Assembly: GCF_001314995.1 (NCBI RefSeq)
Contig: NZ_CP012938.1
Coordinates: 868,001-932,000, forward strand
Origin: Bacteroides ovatus
Lineage (GTDB): Bacteria; Bacteroidota; Bacteroidia; Bacteroidales; Bacteroidaceae
Reading direction: 5' to 3'
DNA length: 64,000 bases
In this document: positions 17,852 to 27,982 of the stretch, in pieces
How positions within the stretch are numbered: the stretch's first letter is position 1
Layout: every line of letters begins with the position of its first letter
Position numbers and translations under genes: made by a program
The notes under the pieces: generated by a model
What the model was told of the DNA's origin: nothing
Database searches by the model: none
Seen by the model: only the letters and a program-made list of their open reading frames with translations

Positions 17852-19741
17852 ATGAGAAGAAATACAGCTTGTTTATTCCTGTTCGGTAGCTTGCTTTCCC
17901 TCTCGGGAATGACACATACTAAAAAGGATAGCATACAGGCCGGAAGAAATTATATGATTGATGAAGTCGTAGTCACCGGAACACGTAATGAAACCGATGT
18001 GCGTCATCTTCCGATGACCATTTCCGTAGTCGGCAGGCAACAAATTGAGAAAAGATATGAGCCTTCTCTTTTGCCGTTGTTAACGGAGCAGGTACCGGGA
18101 TTATTCACTACCAGTCGTGGCATCATGGGATATGGCGTATCTACCGGAGCTGCAGGTGGCATGAGCTTGCGTGGTATCGGTGGTAGTCCGACAGCGGGAT
18201 TATTGGTACTGATTGACGGTCATCCCCAGTACATGGGGTTGATGGGACATCCGATAGCGGATGCTTATCAATCTATGATGGCAGAGAAAGTGGAAGTTTT
18301 ACGTGGTCCTGCATCTGTACTTTATGGTTCGAATGCCATGGGTGGTGTGATTAATATTGTTACCCGTCGGCAACAGGAAGAAGGTGTGAAGACGAATATG
18401 CAAGTTGGGTACGGTTCATATAACACGTTGCAGACTGAATTTTCCAACCGTGTCAAGAAGGGACGTTTCAGTAGCGTCGTAACCGGATCATATAATCGTA
18501 CAGATGGACATCGTCCCGATATGGGGTTCGAGCAATATGGTGGATACGCAAAGTTAGGTTATGATATCAGTTCTTTCTGGAAAGTATGGGGAGATGTGAA
18601 TGTAACCCATTTTAATGCTTCCAATCCGGGGACTATCCAAGTACCACTGATTGACAACGATTCTCGTATCACTCGTGGAATGACATCGTTCGCTTTGGAA
18701 AATCATTATGAAAAGACTTCAGGAGGTTTGAGCTTTTTCTATAACTGGGGACGGCATAAAATCAATGATGGCTATCAGATAGGAAAAGAACCGCAAAAAT
18801 CACATTTCAACTCTAAAGACAAAATGCTGGGTGTATCATGGTATCAGAGTGCCACTTTCTTTACCGGTAATCGTTTGACCGTAGGATTTGATTATCAACA
18901 CTTCGGAGGTGAATCATGGAACAAAGTACTGGCTACGGGTGAACATACTCCGGGAGTAGACAAGCAAATGGATGAGTTTGCCGGATACGTTGATTTCCGT
19001 CAGGATATCAGCAGTTGGTTCTCACTGGACGCAGGTATTCGTGTAGACCACCATTCACACGTAGGTACAGAATGGATTCCACAAGGCGGACTGGCTTTTC
19101 ATTTACCCAAGAATGCAGAACTTAAAGCAATGGTCAGCAAAGGATACCGTAATCCAACCATTCGTGAGATGTATATGTTTCCTCCTGCCAACCCGGAATT
19201 GAAACCGGAAAAACTAATCAACTATGAACTTTCCTATTCACAACGTCTGCTGGAAGGGGTATTGTCCTATGGAATCAGCCTTTACTATATCAATGGCGAC
19301 AATCTGATTATGTCAAACGGACTCTTTCCTCCATTGAATATCAATTCCGGAGAGATAGAGAATTGGGGAGTTGAAACGAATATAGGCTACCACATCAATT
19401 CACACTGGAATGTGAACGCCAATTATAGCTGGTTGCACATGGAGAATCCCGTTCTTGCTGCCCCCGAACATAAATTGTATGCAGGGGCGGACTATACTTC
19501 CGGACGTTGGAGTATATCGACTGGAGTACAATATGTGAAAGGACTTTATACTTCTGTTGTAAAGGGTAGCGAGCAACAGGATCATTTTGTTTTATGGAAT
19601 CTTCGTGGGAATTATCGTGTCTGCCGTTTCGCTAACCTCTTCATAAAAGGAGAGAACCTGCTGGCACAGCGTTATGAAATAAATGCAGGTTATCCCATGC
19701 CCAAAGCTACGTTTATGGGTGGTATTAATTTGAACTTTTAA
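17852..19741 (+). CDS. TonB-dependent receptor (BtuB/vitamin-type)
   Basis: A 629-residue outer-membrane receptor with signal peptide (LFLFGSLLSLSGMTH), TonB-box-like segment (DEVVVTGTR), plug with IRGIGGSPTAGLLVLIDGHP and VEVLRGPASVLYGSNAMGGV (about residues 110-170), and a 22-strand-type barrel ending in NLNF. It has no STN or carboxypeptidase-like domain, unlike the receptor at 10401, and resembles vitamin/siderophore receptors such as BtuB. It starts 30 bp after the DUF1893 gene and is followed 13 bp later by an ECF S component, so receptor and S component probably import the same small nutrient. Confidence 0.9.
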   Translation: MRRNTACLFLFGSLLSLSGMTHTKKDSIQAGRNYMIDEVVVTGTRNETDVRHLPMTISVVGRQQIEKRYEPSLLPLLTEQVPGLFTTSRGIMGYGVSTGAAGGMSLRGIGGSPTAGLLVLIDGHPQYMGLMGHPIADAYQSMMAEKVEVLRGPASVLYGSNAMGGVINIVTRRQQEEGVKTNMQVGYGSYNTLQTEFSNRVKKGRFSSVVTGSYNRTDGHRPDMGFEQYGGYAKLGYDISSFWKVWGDVNVTHFNASNPGTIQVPLIDNDSRITRGMTSFALENHYEKTSGGLSFFYNWGRHKINDGYQIGKEPQKSHFNSKDKMLGVSWYQSATFFTGNRLTVGFDYQHFGGESWNKVLATGEHTPGVDKQMDEFAGYVDFRQDISSWFSLDAGIRVDHHSHVGTEWIPQGGLAFHLPKNAELKAMVSKGYRNPTIREMYMFPPANPELKPEKLINYELSYSQRLLEGVLSYGISLYYINGDNLIMSNGLFPPLNINSGEIENWGVETNIGYHINSHWNVNANYSWLHMENPVLAAPEHKLYAGADYTSGRWSISTGVQYVKGLYTSVVKGSEQQDHFVLWNLRGNYRVCRFANLFIKGENLLAQRYEINAGYPMPKATFMGGINLNF

Positions 19742-19754
19742 ATAATAAAATGAT

Positions 19755-20267
19755 ATGGAATCAACTACTGTAAAACTCTATTCGCTGAATTACGGCAATG
19801 TGAGAACTTATCTGGCAGCCTCGTTATTCATCGTTGGCAACATCCTTTTTCCCCAATTTTTTCATCTCATACCGCAAGGAGGAATAACCTGGCTGCCTAT
19901 CTATTTCTTCACACTGATCGGAGCTTATAAGTACGGATGGAAAGTCGGTCTGCTGACTGCTGTTCTTTCCCCTATTATCAACTCCTCACTTTTTGGTATG
20001 CCGATGCCGGTGGTGCTGCCTGCTATTTTATTAAAGTCCGTATTGCTCGCCATTGCTGCCGGTTGGGCCGCACAACGTTTCGGACGTATCTCCATCCCGG
20101 TATTGGTTGGCGTAGTACTTACCTATCAAGTTGTAGGGACATTGGGAGAGTGGATGTATATAGGAAATTTCTACAATGCCATTCAGGATTTCCGCATTGG
20201 AATTCCCGGAATGTGCCTGCAAGTATTCGGAGGTTATTTATTCATTAGATATTTGATTCGCAAATAA
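19755..20267 (+). CDS. ECF-transporter S component (substrate-binding membrane subunit)
   Basis: A 170-residue integral membrane protein with about five to six helices. The pattern (GGITWLPIYFFTLIGAYKYG, PIINSSLFGMPMP, VLLAIAAGWAAQRFG) is that of an S component of energy-coupling factor transporters. The T and A subunits are not in this window, so it must use shared EcfAAT modules (group II). Pairing with the preceding TonB receptor suggests vitamin or metal-cofactor uptake; the substrate cannot be named. Last gene before a strong terminator. Confidence 0.82.
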   Translation: MESTTVKLYSLNYGNVRTYLAASLFIVGNILFPQFFHLIPQGGITWLPIYFFTLIGAYKYGWKVGLLTAVLSPIINSSLFGMPMPVVLPAILLKSVLLAIAAGWAAQRFGRISIPVLVGVVLTYQVVGTLGEWMYIGNFYNAIQDFRIGIPGMCLQVFGGYLFIRYLIRK

Positions 20268-20320
20268 CTTCCTTATCAATAACCGCTTTTCCCTGAAAAG
20301 AGTTATAAGCCTTGAAAAAG

Positions 20321-20364
20321 AAAGTTCTCCTCTGTTATAGATACCCATAACAGAGGAGAACTTT
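20321..20364. terminator. Bidirectional intrinsic terminator
   Basis: A perfect 18-bp stem (20321-20338 with 20347-20364), 8-nt loop, with A- and T-rich flanks, between the convergent ends of the ECF S gene and the hybrid two-component gene. Confidence 0.9.
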
Positions 20365-20398
20365 TTTAAATACAACGTATCTATTCGCTTTTTATTTA

Positions 20399-23300
20399 TC
20401 AATCTTCTTCGTCATCTTCCAGTTCAGCAGAGGGATTGCCTCCTTCTTTAGCATACCTGCTCGGACTCATCTTATAGTATTTTTTGAATACTTCCCGAAA
20501 ATATTTAGTTTCAGAGAATCCAACCATGTCTGAAATCTCATTAATAGCATATTCACCCTCTTTCAATAACTCGGTAGCACGTTTCAAACGCATCCCCCGA
20601 ATAAACTCTGTCGGAGACTGTCCCGTCAATGCTTTCAATTTACAATAGAAACTGGTACGGCTCATGCCACTTGATTCACAGAGCACATTAACGGAAAATT
20701 CAGGGTTGTTTATATTCTCATCCACGATTTTCTTTACATTTGATATAAACTTCCAATCGAGGCTGTTAGTACCGTTTGCAGATGGAACCATTGATTTCGC
20801 TTCTATATCCAGATTGGCATATCTCATGCGCAACAGTTCCCGGTTTGCCAACAGATTAGCGATATTCGCCCGTAATATTTTCACGCTGAAAGGTTTGATG
20901 AGATATTCGTCCGCACCAATCGACAGTCCATCCAGAATATTATTTTCTTCTCCCAAAGCAGTGAGCAACAACACAGGAATATGTGAAATTTCAATATCAC
21001 TTTTGATAGCCACACACAATTCATCTCCCCGCATCTCTGGCATCATGATATCAGAAAGAACCAGTTCCGGCCAATATTCTTTGATAATAATCAATGCTTC
21101 CTTTCCGTTAGCGCAAGCTTGTACATTATATATAGAAGACAATGAACTGACCAGATAGGAGCGTAGCTCATCATTGTCTTCTACAACAAGAATCCGTCGT
21201 AAATTTGGATCATCTATCGTAGCGGTTGTCTTTGCCGGTACATTCGGAGCGGGCAGTACAGGAGCCAACGCCTCAAATTTAGAAGATGCTTCGTCACTGA
21301 TACTTTGAGAAGTCTTATTCTTTTTCGGAAAAACAATTTTGATTGTCGTACCTTGATGTTCGACACTATCTACACTAATTTTACCTCCATGAAGGCTCAC
21401 CAGTTTTCCTACCAACATTAATCCGATACCACTACCCGTCACTTTAGAGTTAATAGCATTGCTGGCACGGAAATGAAGCTTGAACAACTTACTTTGTTCA
21501 CTGGCAGGAATACCTATACCTGTATCCTTGATTATCACTTTCCATGAATCATTCGTATCGGACACGGAAATGCTGACCTTTCCATTTTCCGGAGTATATT
21601 TTAGCGAGTTCGATATTATATTCTTCAAAATAGAATCCATCTTCTCCTTATCAAACGATACATTCATATAGCTGAAAGTACTCTCGTATGTATATTCAAT
21701 ACGCCTAATGGCAGCATAAGAAGAGAATGAATTATATATTTCATTCATATAGGTATTCAACTCATACTCGGAAACACTCATTTTAGAGGAATATACATCC
21801 GTTCGCTCAAAATTAATCAGATTGCTGACCAGTCGTAAAAGAACTTCCACATTCCTCAATGCAATGTTCGTACGAGTTATTCCATTGTCGGTAAGCGTCT
21901 CTTCTTCCAATAATTCCTCCAAAGGTGCTTTTATTAAAGTTAATGGAGTACGTATATCATGGGCCGTATTGATGAAGAACTGCGTTTTTTCATCAGATAT
22001 ATTCTTTTGTTTTCTTAGATTTATCACACGTAGAACAAAATAAAATCCCCCTATTACCAACAGAATATAACACAAGATAGCCCACCAACTCGACCAAAAA
22101 GGTTGCGTGATGATAATTTTCATAGCACGTTCCTGAAAAACAATGTCATGTTCTTCTCTGGATATAGCACGTACATGAAGAATATATCTACCTGGAGGCA
22201 AATTGGTAAAACGAATCAAATTATTTGCTCCCGGTTGAGTCCATTTCTCATAAAAGCCTTCTAATTTCCACGAATATAGTGCATTTCCGGGAGAATCATA
22301 ATTGATTGTAGAAACTTCAAATGAAAACGTATTCTCATCATAAGCCAGCTCTAATACATCTGTCTCATCGATACTTTTCTGTAAAGGAGAATCCTTGACA
22401 CCCGGATAAACAGGTTGATAAGACAGATGAAAGTCGCTAAATACCAATCTGGAGAACTTATAATCCGGGAATTTCACATTCATCGGAAGTTCAATTGCTC
22501 CATCCGTACTACCGAATACAAAGTTTTTATTTTTACGCACCGTTCCTGCCGCTGCGTTAAAGTATGCAGGCAACAAGCCTTCTCCTCTAGTCCAATTACG
22601 AAATATCTTTTCTTTAGTATGAAAACAGGTTATTCCGTTCTCTGTACTCATCATTATACGTCCATCTACTTCCGGCAATATTGTAAATATTCTATTTGAA
22701 ACTAAAGCAGAATTATCAGAAAAATAATGTTCGAAAGTCTTATCTTGAGGATTATAGATAAATACTCCCATACCATTTGTCCCGATATATAACAACCCAT
22801 TATCTGCCTGATAAAGCGTATTAATATAAGTGATTCCTATCTCCATTTCAATATACTGATATTCACCAGTATTTCGATTCAATAAATACAAGCCAGCAGC
22901 AGTTCCGATCCACATATTATCTTTGTCTTTTTCAACAATTGATGTTATGGAATTCAGTCCCGGATATAGACGTGCACTGTTAGTCTCCAAATCAAAACAT
23001 TTTAGATTATAATAGCCTCCCGACCAGATATGTCCTCTTGAATCTTTAACTATATCACGAATATATTTATCCGGACGCATATTGACGTGAGAAAGAAGGT
23101 AAGGAGAGAAGTATTCAACTGATAGCGTTTCTTTATTTATTTTATAAATGCCGGAAGTATATCCTCCTGCCCATATAATGCCAGGAGCCACTTCACATAA
23201 AGTAATAAATATATGATTCTTGTCCTTTAGTTGATGATTAAAAGAGCTTAGAAATGAATGCCACTGACCTGTTTTTGAATTATAAAGACTAATACCATTA

Positions 23301-24385
23301 CTAGTTCCAAACCACAGATCACCTTCATGATCTTCGATAACCGCTTGTACCTGATCATTGATTAATGACTGTGCATTACCCATAGCATGTTTCATCCAAT
23401 GATAATTTTCATAGCGATTATCAATCACTGTAATTCCTGTTGGATAATTAGCAAGCCATATCCGCTTTTCTTCATCTACAAAAACATCATTGATATTATT
23501 TCCATTCATTTCATTATAACTCTGATAATTAGCAATAATGTAATCTTCCAGTTCACAGGTATTTACGTTAACTTTATACACCCCTATTCCTTCCGTTGCA
23601 ATCAGTAACTCTGTTTCATTCAATGGGCTGATACGAGCTATGTTTACATCACTAAGATCAGCGTCCGGACGTATAATTTCCTGTGTATTCATATCGTACA
23701 CAAAAACTCCTCTTTCAAATGAACCAATGAACAATCTTTTTAATTGCCGATGAAAATACAGTTCACTCACCTGTGCATGAAAATAGTCCAGTGTTTCAAC
23801 AGGCATGGTCTCTAAAATACCATTCTCCAGTTTGACATATCGTACGCCCGTCTCCGTTGCTATAAAGAAATGGTGCTCATCTACTTGTTCTATTGCCGTA
23901 ATACTACTATGCAATACATTGGGAAATCGAACTATATGAGCATCTTTAATATTATACAGCAATACAGTATCTTTACGACATATCCAGATATTATCATTGC
24001 GATCCAGATAACCACAACTTATTGCTTCAGAGGTATCCGGTAATTTATATACCATTTTGAAATCGTCTCTGTCGGCTTCGTATTGAAAGACTCGTCCTTG
24101 TTTGCCAACCACCCATATACCGATATGTGGTTCTGTATATAACCATCCCAAACGTATGGGAGCATCCAAAATAGTGCCTTCTTTATTTAATTTATAGTGT
24201 TTTATATCTTTACCGTTGTATCGGTCCATCCCTTCATTTGTAAGAAACCACATATAGCCCTGAGCATCTTTCTGAATATTGAATATCCGGCGATTGCTCA
24301 AGCCATCTTCTATTCCTATATATTTGTATGTTTGTGCTGTAACCCAAACAGGAAAAAAGAGAAGAATATATACAATGTATTTCAT
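20399..24385 (-). CDS. Hybrid two-component system regulator (HTCS)
   Basis: A 1328-residue one-protein sensor-regulator. Order: signal peptide (IVYILLFFPVWVTAQ); about 14 periplasmic beta-propeller Reg_prop repeats (first IGIEDGLSNRRI); Y_Y_Y domain (about 690-755); membrane helix (WAILCYILLVIGGFYFVL, about 765-782); HisKA with the phospho-accepting His in NTAHDIRTPL; HATPase (NIISNSLKYTPENG, DTGIGIP, GSGIGLMLVG); receiver with Asp in LSDIMMPEM; AraC-type DNA-binding domain (MSRTSFYCKLKALTGQSP ... YFREVFKKYYKMSPSRYA). All catalytic motifs look intact. HTCS proteins usually control glycan-utilisation loci, but here the neighbours are an exporter and a redox/uptake operon. Confidence 0.93.
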   Translation of the reverse strand: MKYIVYILLFFPVWVTAQTYKYIGIEDGLSNRRIFNIQKDAQGYMWFLTNEGMDRYNGKDIKHYKLNKEGTILDAPIRLGWLYTEPHIGIWVVGKQGRVFQYEADRDDFKMVYKLPDTSEAISCGYLDRNDNIWICRKDTVLLYNIKDAHIVRFPNVLHSSITAIEQVDEHHFFIATETGVRYVKLENGILETMPVETLDYFHAQVSELYFHRQLKRLFIGSFERGVFVYDMNTQEIIRPDADLSDVNIARISPLNETELLIATEGIGVYKVNVNTCELEDYIIANYQSYNEMNGNNINDVFVDEEKRIWLANYPTGITVIDNRYENYHWMKHAMGNAQSLINDQVQAVIEDHEGDLWFGTSNGISLYNSKTGQWHSFLSSFNHQLKDKNHIFITLCEVAPGIIWAGGYTSGIYKINKETLSVEYFSPYLLSHVNMRPDKYIRDIVKDSRGHIWSGGYYNLKCFDLETNSARLYPGLNSITSIVEKDKDNMWIGTAAGLYLLNRNTGEYQYIEMEIGITYINTLYQADNGLLYIGTNGMGVFIYNPQDKTFEHYFSDNSALVSNRIFTILPEVDGRIMMSTENGITCFHTKEKIFRNWTRGEGLLPAYFNAAAGTVRKNKNFVFGSTDGAIELPMNVKFPDYKFSRLVFSDFHLSYQPVYPGVKDSPLQKSIDETDVLELAYDENTFSFEVSTINYDSPGNALYSWKLEGFYEKWTQPGANNLIRFTNLPPGRYILHVRAISREEHDIVFQERAMKIIITQPFWSSWWAILCYILLVIGGFYFVLRVINLRKQKNISDEKTQFFINTAHDIRTPLTLIKAPLEELLEEETLTDNGITRTNIALRNVEVLLRLVSNLINFERTDVYSSKMSVSEYELNTYMNEIYNSFSSYAAIRRIEYTYESTFSYMNVSFDKEKMDSILKNIISNSLKYTPENGKVSISVSDTNDSWKVIIKDTGIGIPASEQSKLFKLHFRASNAINSKVTGSGIGLMLVGKLVSLHGGKISVDSVEHQGTTIKIVFPKKNKTSQSISDEASSKFEALAPVLPAPNVPAKTTATIDDPNLRRILVVEDNDELRSYLVSSLSSIYNVQACANGKEALIIIKEYWPELVLSDIMMPEMRGDELCVAIKSDIEISHIPVLLLTALGEENNILDGLSIGADEYLIKPFSVKILRANIANLLANRELLRMRYANLDIEAKSMVPSANGTNSLDWKFISNVKKIVDENINNPEFSVNVLCESSGMSRTSFYCKLKALTGQSPTEFIRGMRLKRATELLKEGEYAINEISDMVGFSETKYFREVFKKYYKMSPSRYAKEGGNPSAELEDDEED

Positions 24386-24525
24386 ATAAATAGTTGTTTT
24401 TTAAACTACTTCTAACGATCATATAAACATAACAGTTAACGAAACTAGACAAAAACAATGACAAATGCAAAGAAATAGGAGAGATTCTACAAGAAAACAT
24501 CTATTTAGAAACATTTTTATTTCCA

Positions 24526-24555
24526 AAGTTGATTATTTACTTTGCGAAGTTGATT
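24526..24555. repeat. Direct repeat AAGTTGATT upstream of the HTCS gene
   Basis: AAGTTGATT occurs at 24526-24534 and 24547-24555, 21 bp apart, in the 229-bp gap between the HTCS start (24385) and the end of the permease gene (24615). It may be a regulator site for the HTCS gene; weak evidence. Confidence 0.35.
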
Positions 24556-24614
24556 TATCTGAAAGTGTTCTTTTGCTATATGTTATAATTAGCGCATGTT
24601 TTGTTTTTGTTAAT

Positions 24615-25799
24615 TTAACTAATCAGATTTGATTCCAGTTTCTTCTTATAGACCCATATACTTATTGTAAAATAAATAAGTGCCTGTATCCAGAGAGTTA
24701 TATATTCCGGTCTGATATCAGCCATACTGGCTCCCATAGAATTCAGTTTCACAAAAGCGAGTGTGCCTGGTGCAGCTGGGAAAATGTAATGGACTACTTT
24801 CCAATACCAGGGCATTAGTTCCATTGGATAGGAAACGCCGGAAAGAAAGATTAATCCTACGGAGAAGAAGGCGATCATGAGTAGGGGAGCTTCAGAATCC
24901 GTAAAATACCTGGATGCAGCCAATCCCAAGAAAGAAGTTGCCATCAAATATGGAATCAATAATAGTACGATGTACAATCCGTTTCCAATATTGGGGATGC
25001 TGAAAAAGTGAGGGAGCAAGCCTAATAGAAAAAAGGCAAAGATGGCATAAAGAGTACAGTACACGGACGTTTTTCCTGCCACTATACGAATAGCAACTCC
25101 CCAGCCATACCCCAAAGGAGTATATGCACGGATTCCTTTACTACTGTATTCTTCTCCGGTCACCATACCAATAACCATCAGCAAGGTCTGGAAAATTATA
25201 ATCATCATGACTGCCGGAATAAGATAGGAACCATATCCTTCGGTATAATTGTAGAGTGCAGTGCCTTCCACATTGATCGGTTTCGCCATAGCTACGGCGA
25301 GCAATCCTTGTGGTGGAAGAAACACTGCTTCATCTGGCCGGTATTTATCATTAATAGCCAGCATGACACGTGAAGAAGCACCTTGCAAAGCTTCGAAATA
25401 CAAGAAGGCATCAGTAGTTGCATAAAGGGAAAATACGGCTTCATCTCCCCGGAACACCCGTTCCTCAAAATCATGAGGCAGGTAGAGTATTCCCTGTACT
25501 TTGCCTTCTTTCATCCATTCTTTTGCTTCGTGATAGTCCATAGCCTGACTAAAAATCTCTGCTTGGGGAGTAGCATCCAGCCAACGGATAAAATCACGGC
25601 TCAATTCACTGTGCGAATTGTCGACTACGGCAACAGGTACATCGGTTACAATATTCGGTGCATACATATAATTGTAGAGCAACCCGTAAACGAAGATTCC
25701 TCCCATCAACACCAGTAAAACCGCATAACTGGTACTGATAGCTAGAAATTCACGACGAATGATGAATGACAACTGTTGTAACTTACTTAATGTTTTCAT
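24615..25799 (-). CDS. ABC-2 type permease (second of pair)
   Basis: A 394-residue membrane subunit of the ABC-2/YhhJ-YbhR type. An N-terminal helix (AVLLVLMGGIFVYGLLYNYM, about 24-43) precedes a large periplasmic domain (to about 180), then five helices in the C-terminal half with the family FLSGVSYPMELMPW motif. Its start overlaps the end of the preceding permease gene by 17 bases, indicating translational coupling. Together with the HlyD and TolC genes upstream it forms a tripartite exporter. No ATPase gene lies in the cluster. Confidence 0.88.
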   Translation of the reverse strand: MKTLSKLQQLSFIIRREFLAISTSYAVLLVLMGGIFVYGLLYNYMYAPNIVTDVPVAVVDNSHSELSRDFIRWLDATPQAEIFSQAMDYHEAKEWMKEGKVQGILYLPHDFEERVFRGDEAVFSLYATTDAFLYFEALQGASSRVMLAINDKYRPDEAVFLPPQGLLAVAMAKPINVEGTALYNYTEGYGSYLIPAVMMIIIFQTLLMVIGMVTGEEYSSKGIRAYTPLGYGWGVAIRIVAGKTSVYCTLYAIFAFFLLGLLPHFFSIPNIGNGLYIVLLLIPYLMATSFLGLAASRYFTDSEAPLLMIAFFSVGLIFLSGVSYPMELMPWYWKVVHYIFPAAPGTLAFVKLNSMGASMADIRPEYITLWIQALIYFTISIWVYKKKLESNLIS

Positions 25800-26967
25800 A
25801 CTTATGACTTTCTATAGCTCGTTTTAAATGAGGAAGCAGCGACAGGGCCAGCAACGGGAAGATACAGAGTATCACAGCCGACGGCCAAAGATGGATAAAC
25901 CCACCGCCTCCATAGAGCATGGTTTGCATCATTTCCGTAAAATGACGGACAGGGAACAAATTGGAAGCATCCCTCACCAACGGATACATATTGGGAACCG
26001 GAAAGGTTACTCCGGACAAAGTAGCCCCCAGAGAACCTACCATAGAAACTACACTTATAACCAACGATATTGCCGGAAACAGCGAGAATAAAAACAGCCC
26101 TAAAGCCTGTGTTGCAATGATGAAAAGCACAGTCATGATATTCATTAACCACCAACTCCCCTGAAAAGGAATATGCAAAATACCAAACATGACGTAATTA
26201 GCCAACCATCCTATCAGTATATATATAATGGTATAAGGTAATAATTTACCTAAAACAGCTGTCACTATATTGCCTTTTGCAGTCGCCAGCCAATCATCTG
26301 CTGTGCGGAACTTGATTTCAATGCCAACCGCATACACGGTAATCAACAGAATCAAAACCTGAAACAGCACAAAGAAAAAGGGCTGACTTAAATATACCGA
26401 ATAATCCAGACTAGGGTTATATATCGGATGGTTATTAGCTTGTACGGGTAATAAAAAGGTGGTAATCTGATCCTGTTCTACTCCGAGTGCCATCGCTTGC
26501 ATCACCACAGGAGAAAGAGCCACCGGAGCTAAGGAAGTTTCGAATGCCGCCATCAACTCACCACCTACCGACATTAATGCATAATGATAATAGTAGGAGA
26601 GTGTTGCATTCTTTCCGGCAATCGCATTCTGTTCAAATTGGGGAGGTATGGAAAGATATCCATAAATCTCTTTCTTTTGCACAGATTCACGGGCAGCTGC
26701 TTCATTTACAAAATGCTTTGTCACTTTAAAAGTTGGTACGGCAGAAATATTCCTGACTATCGTCCGGGAAGTAGCAGTATTATCCTGATCGACAATACCA
26801 ATAGGAATGTTTTCCATCTGTCCGTTACCAAAGATCGTAGCCATAAAGAAAAGGGTGAACAATGGCAAGACAATGCAGACACCAAAATAAAGGCGCCGTG
26901 AAGTCATTCGCCGCCACTCTCTGAGCAGTACGGAACGAAAAGGGGAATATGTTTGTGATTCATCCAT
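25783..26967 (-). CDS. ABC-2 type permease (first of pair)
   Basis: A 394-residue paralogue of the next permease with the same layout: first helix near residues 26-50 (LYFGVCIVLPLFTLFFMATI), periplasmic domain, then a C-terminal helix bundle containing the family-type ATLSGVTFPVPNMYPL motif. The two probably form a heterodimeric channel, like YbhS/YbhR. It starts 22 bp after the HlyD-type gene. Substrate unknown; drugs, lipids or bile-type compounds are plausible for this class. Confidence 0.88.
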   Translation of the reverse strand: MDESQTYSPFRSVLLREWRRMTSRRLYFGVCIVLPLFTLFFMATIFGNGQMENIPIGIVDQDNTATSRTIVRNISAVPTFKVTKHFVNEAAARESVQKKEIYGYLSIPPQFEQNAIAGKNATLSYYYHYALMSVGGELMAAFETSLAPVALSPVVMQAMALGVEQDQITTFLLPVQANNHPIYNPSLDYSVYLSQPFFFVLFQVLILLITVYAVGIEIKFRTADDWLATAKGNIVTAVLGKLLPYTIIYILIGWLANYVMFGILHIPFQGSWWLMNIMTVLFIIATQALGLFLFSLFPAISLVISVVSMVGSLGATLSGVTFPVPNMYPLVRDASNLFPVRHFTEMMQTMLYGGGGFIHLWPSAVILCIFPLLALSLLPHLKRAIESHKYENIK

Positions 26968-26989
26968 TCTCTGGTTTATTTGATGTCGA

Positions 26990-27976
26990 TTAATCTAAAG
27001 TCAATAACACGGACATGCCGGGACGCAAGTCATCCACCTTTTGGGTTGGACGGGCATGAATCTCAAAGGTACGTAAGTCATAACTTCCGGTTTGCTTGGT
27101 TGATTTCCAGGTAGCAAAACTGCCTAGCGGACTAATATAATAGATTTTGAATTCAATATTTTTTTTACCGATAGCGGGCACATCCGCAACAAATGTTTCG
27201 TCCATTTTAAATTGCGGCATCAGATCTTCCCGCACGTTAAGAACAACATGTATATCATCCATCACCACCAAATTCATAATGGGAGTTCCCGGTGCAACCA
27301 ACTCTCCACGTTTAGGGAAGATTGTTGCTATCTGACCGTTTTCCGGAGCGGTCAACCGAGCATCGACCAGCAAAGCCGAGACTTCATCCACTGTGCTTCG
27401 AGCAGCATCCACCATGCTGGCAGCAGACGCTTTATCTTCTTTTTGTGCACCATCTACAGCCATCTGATACTGTTCATAGGCAGCACGTTCGGCTGCTACA
27501 GCCGCTTTATACATAGCTTCTACTTCATCCTTTCTTTGAGAAGTAATGACACTGTCCTTATATAAAGTAAGAATACGGTTGTAAGTTGTCTGGGCGAGAG
27601 TAAGATCGCTCTTCGTTTTATTCCATAATTGCAGTGCAGTAGCCACGATCTGACGACGGGTTCCGGCATCTATTTTCTTGTTCTGTTGTACTGCCACCTG
27701 TTCCAAGGCATTCACTTGTTGATACTTGGCATGTACTTCAGGGCTATTAATGACGACAAGAGTATCTCCCCGGTGTACCCAGTCTCCCTCCTGAACGAAG
27801 AAAGTGTCGATACGGCCGGGAAGTTTCCCACTGATACGGATTTCTGTTGCTTCAGCTTGTCCTTGCAAGACCAGCGGCTGTTTATGCATTAATATAACTC
27901 CCAAGCCGGTGAAAATACCGACAGCCAGAAGAATGATGACAAAAGCCCATGATAGGGTTTTACTAGTTGGTTTCAT
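26990..27976 (-). CDS. HlyD/EmrA-type membrane fusion protein
   Basis: A 328-residue periplasmic adaptor with an N-terminal anchor (LSWAFVIILLAVGIFTGLGV, about 8-28), first biotinyl-lipoyl half (GRIDTFFVQEGDWVHRGDTL), coiled-coil hairpin (about 75-190), second lipoyl half (DARLTAPENGQIATIFPKRG) and beta-barrel region. It resembles YbhG/YhiI-type adaptors of ABC-2 exporters. It connects the two permeases to the TolC-like protein, whose gene ends 6 bp before this start. Confidence 0.9.
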   Translation of the reverse strand: MKPTSKTLSWAFVIILLAVGIFTGLGVILMHKQPLVLQGQAEATEIRISGKLPGRIDTFFVQEGDWVHRGDTLVVINSPEVHAKYQQVNALEQVAVQQNKKIDAGTRRQIVATALQLWNKTKSDLTLAQTTYNRILTLYKDSVITSQRKDEVEAMYKAAVAAERAAYEQYQMAVDGAQKEDKASAASMVDAARSTVDEVSALLVDARLTAPENGQIATIFPKRGELVAPGTPIMNLVVMDDIHVVLNVREDLMPQFKMDETFVADVPAIGKKNIEFKIYYISPLGSFATWKSTKQTGSYDLRTFEIHARPTQKVDDLRPGMSVLLTLD

Positions 27977-27982
27977 TGTTTG

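Noticed and set aside
20664..21158. 164-codon open frame on the plus strand
   Set aside because: Antisense inside the HTCS receiver/AraC region; no motifs.
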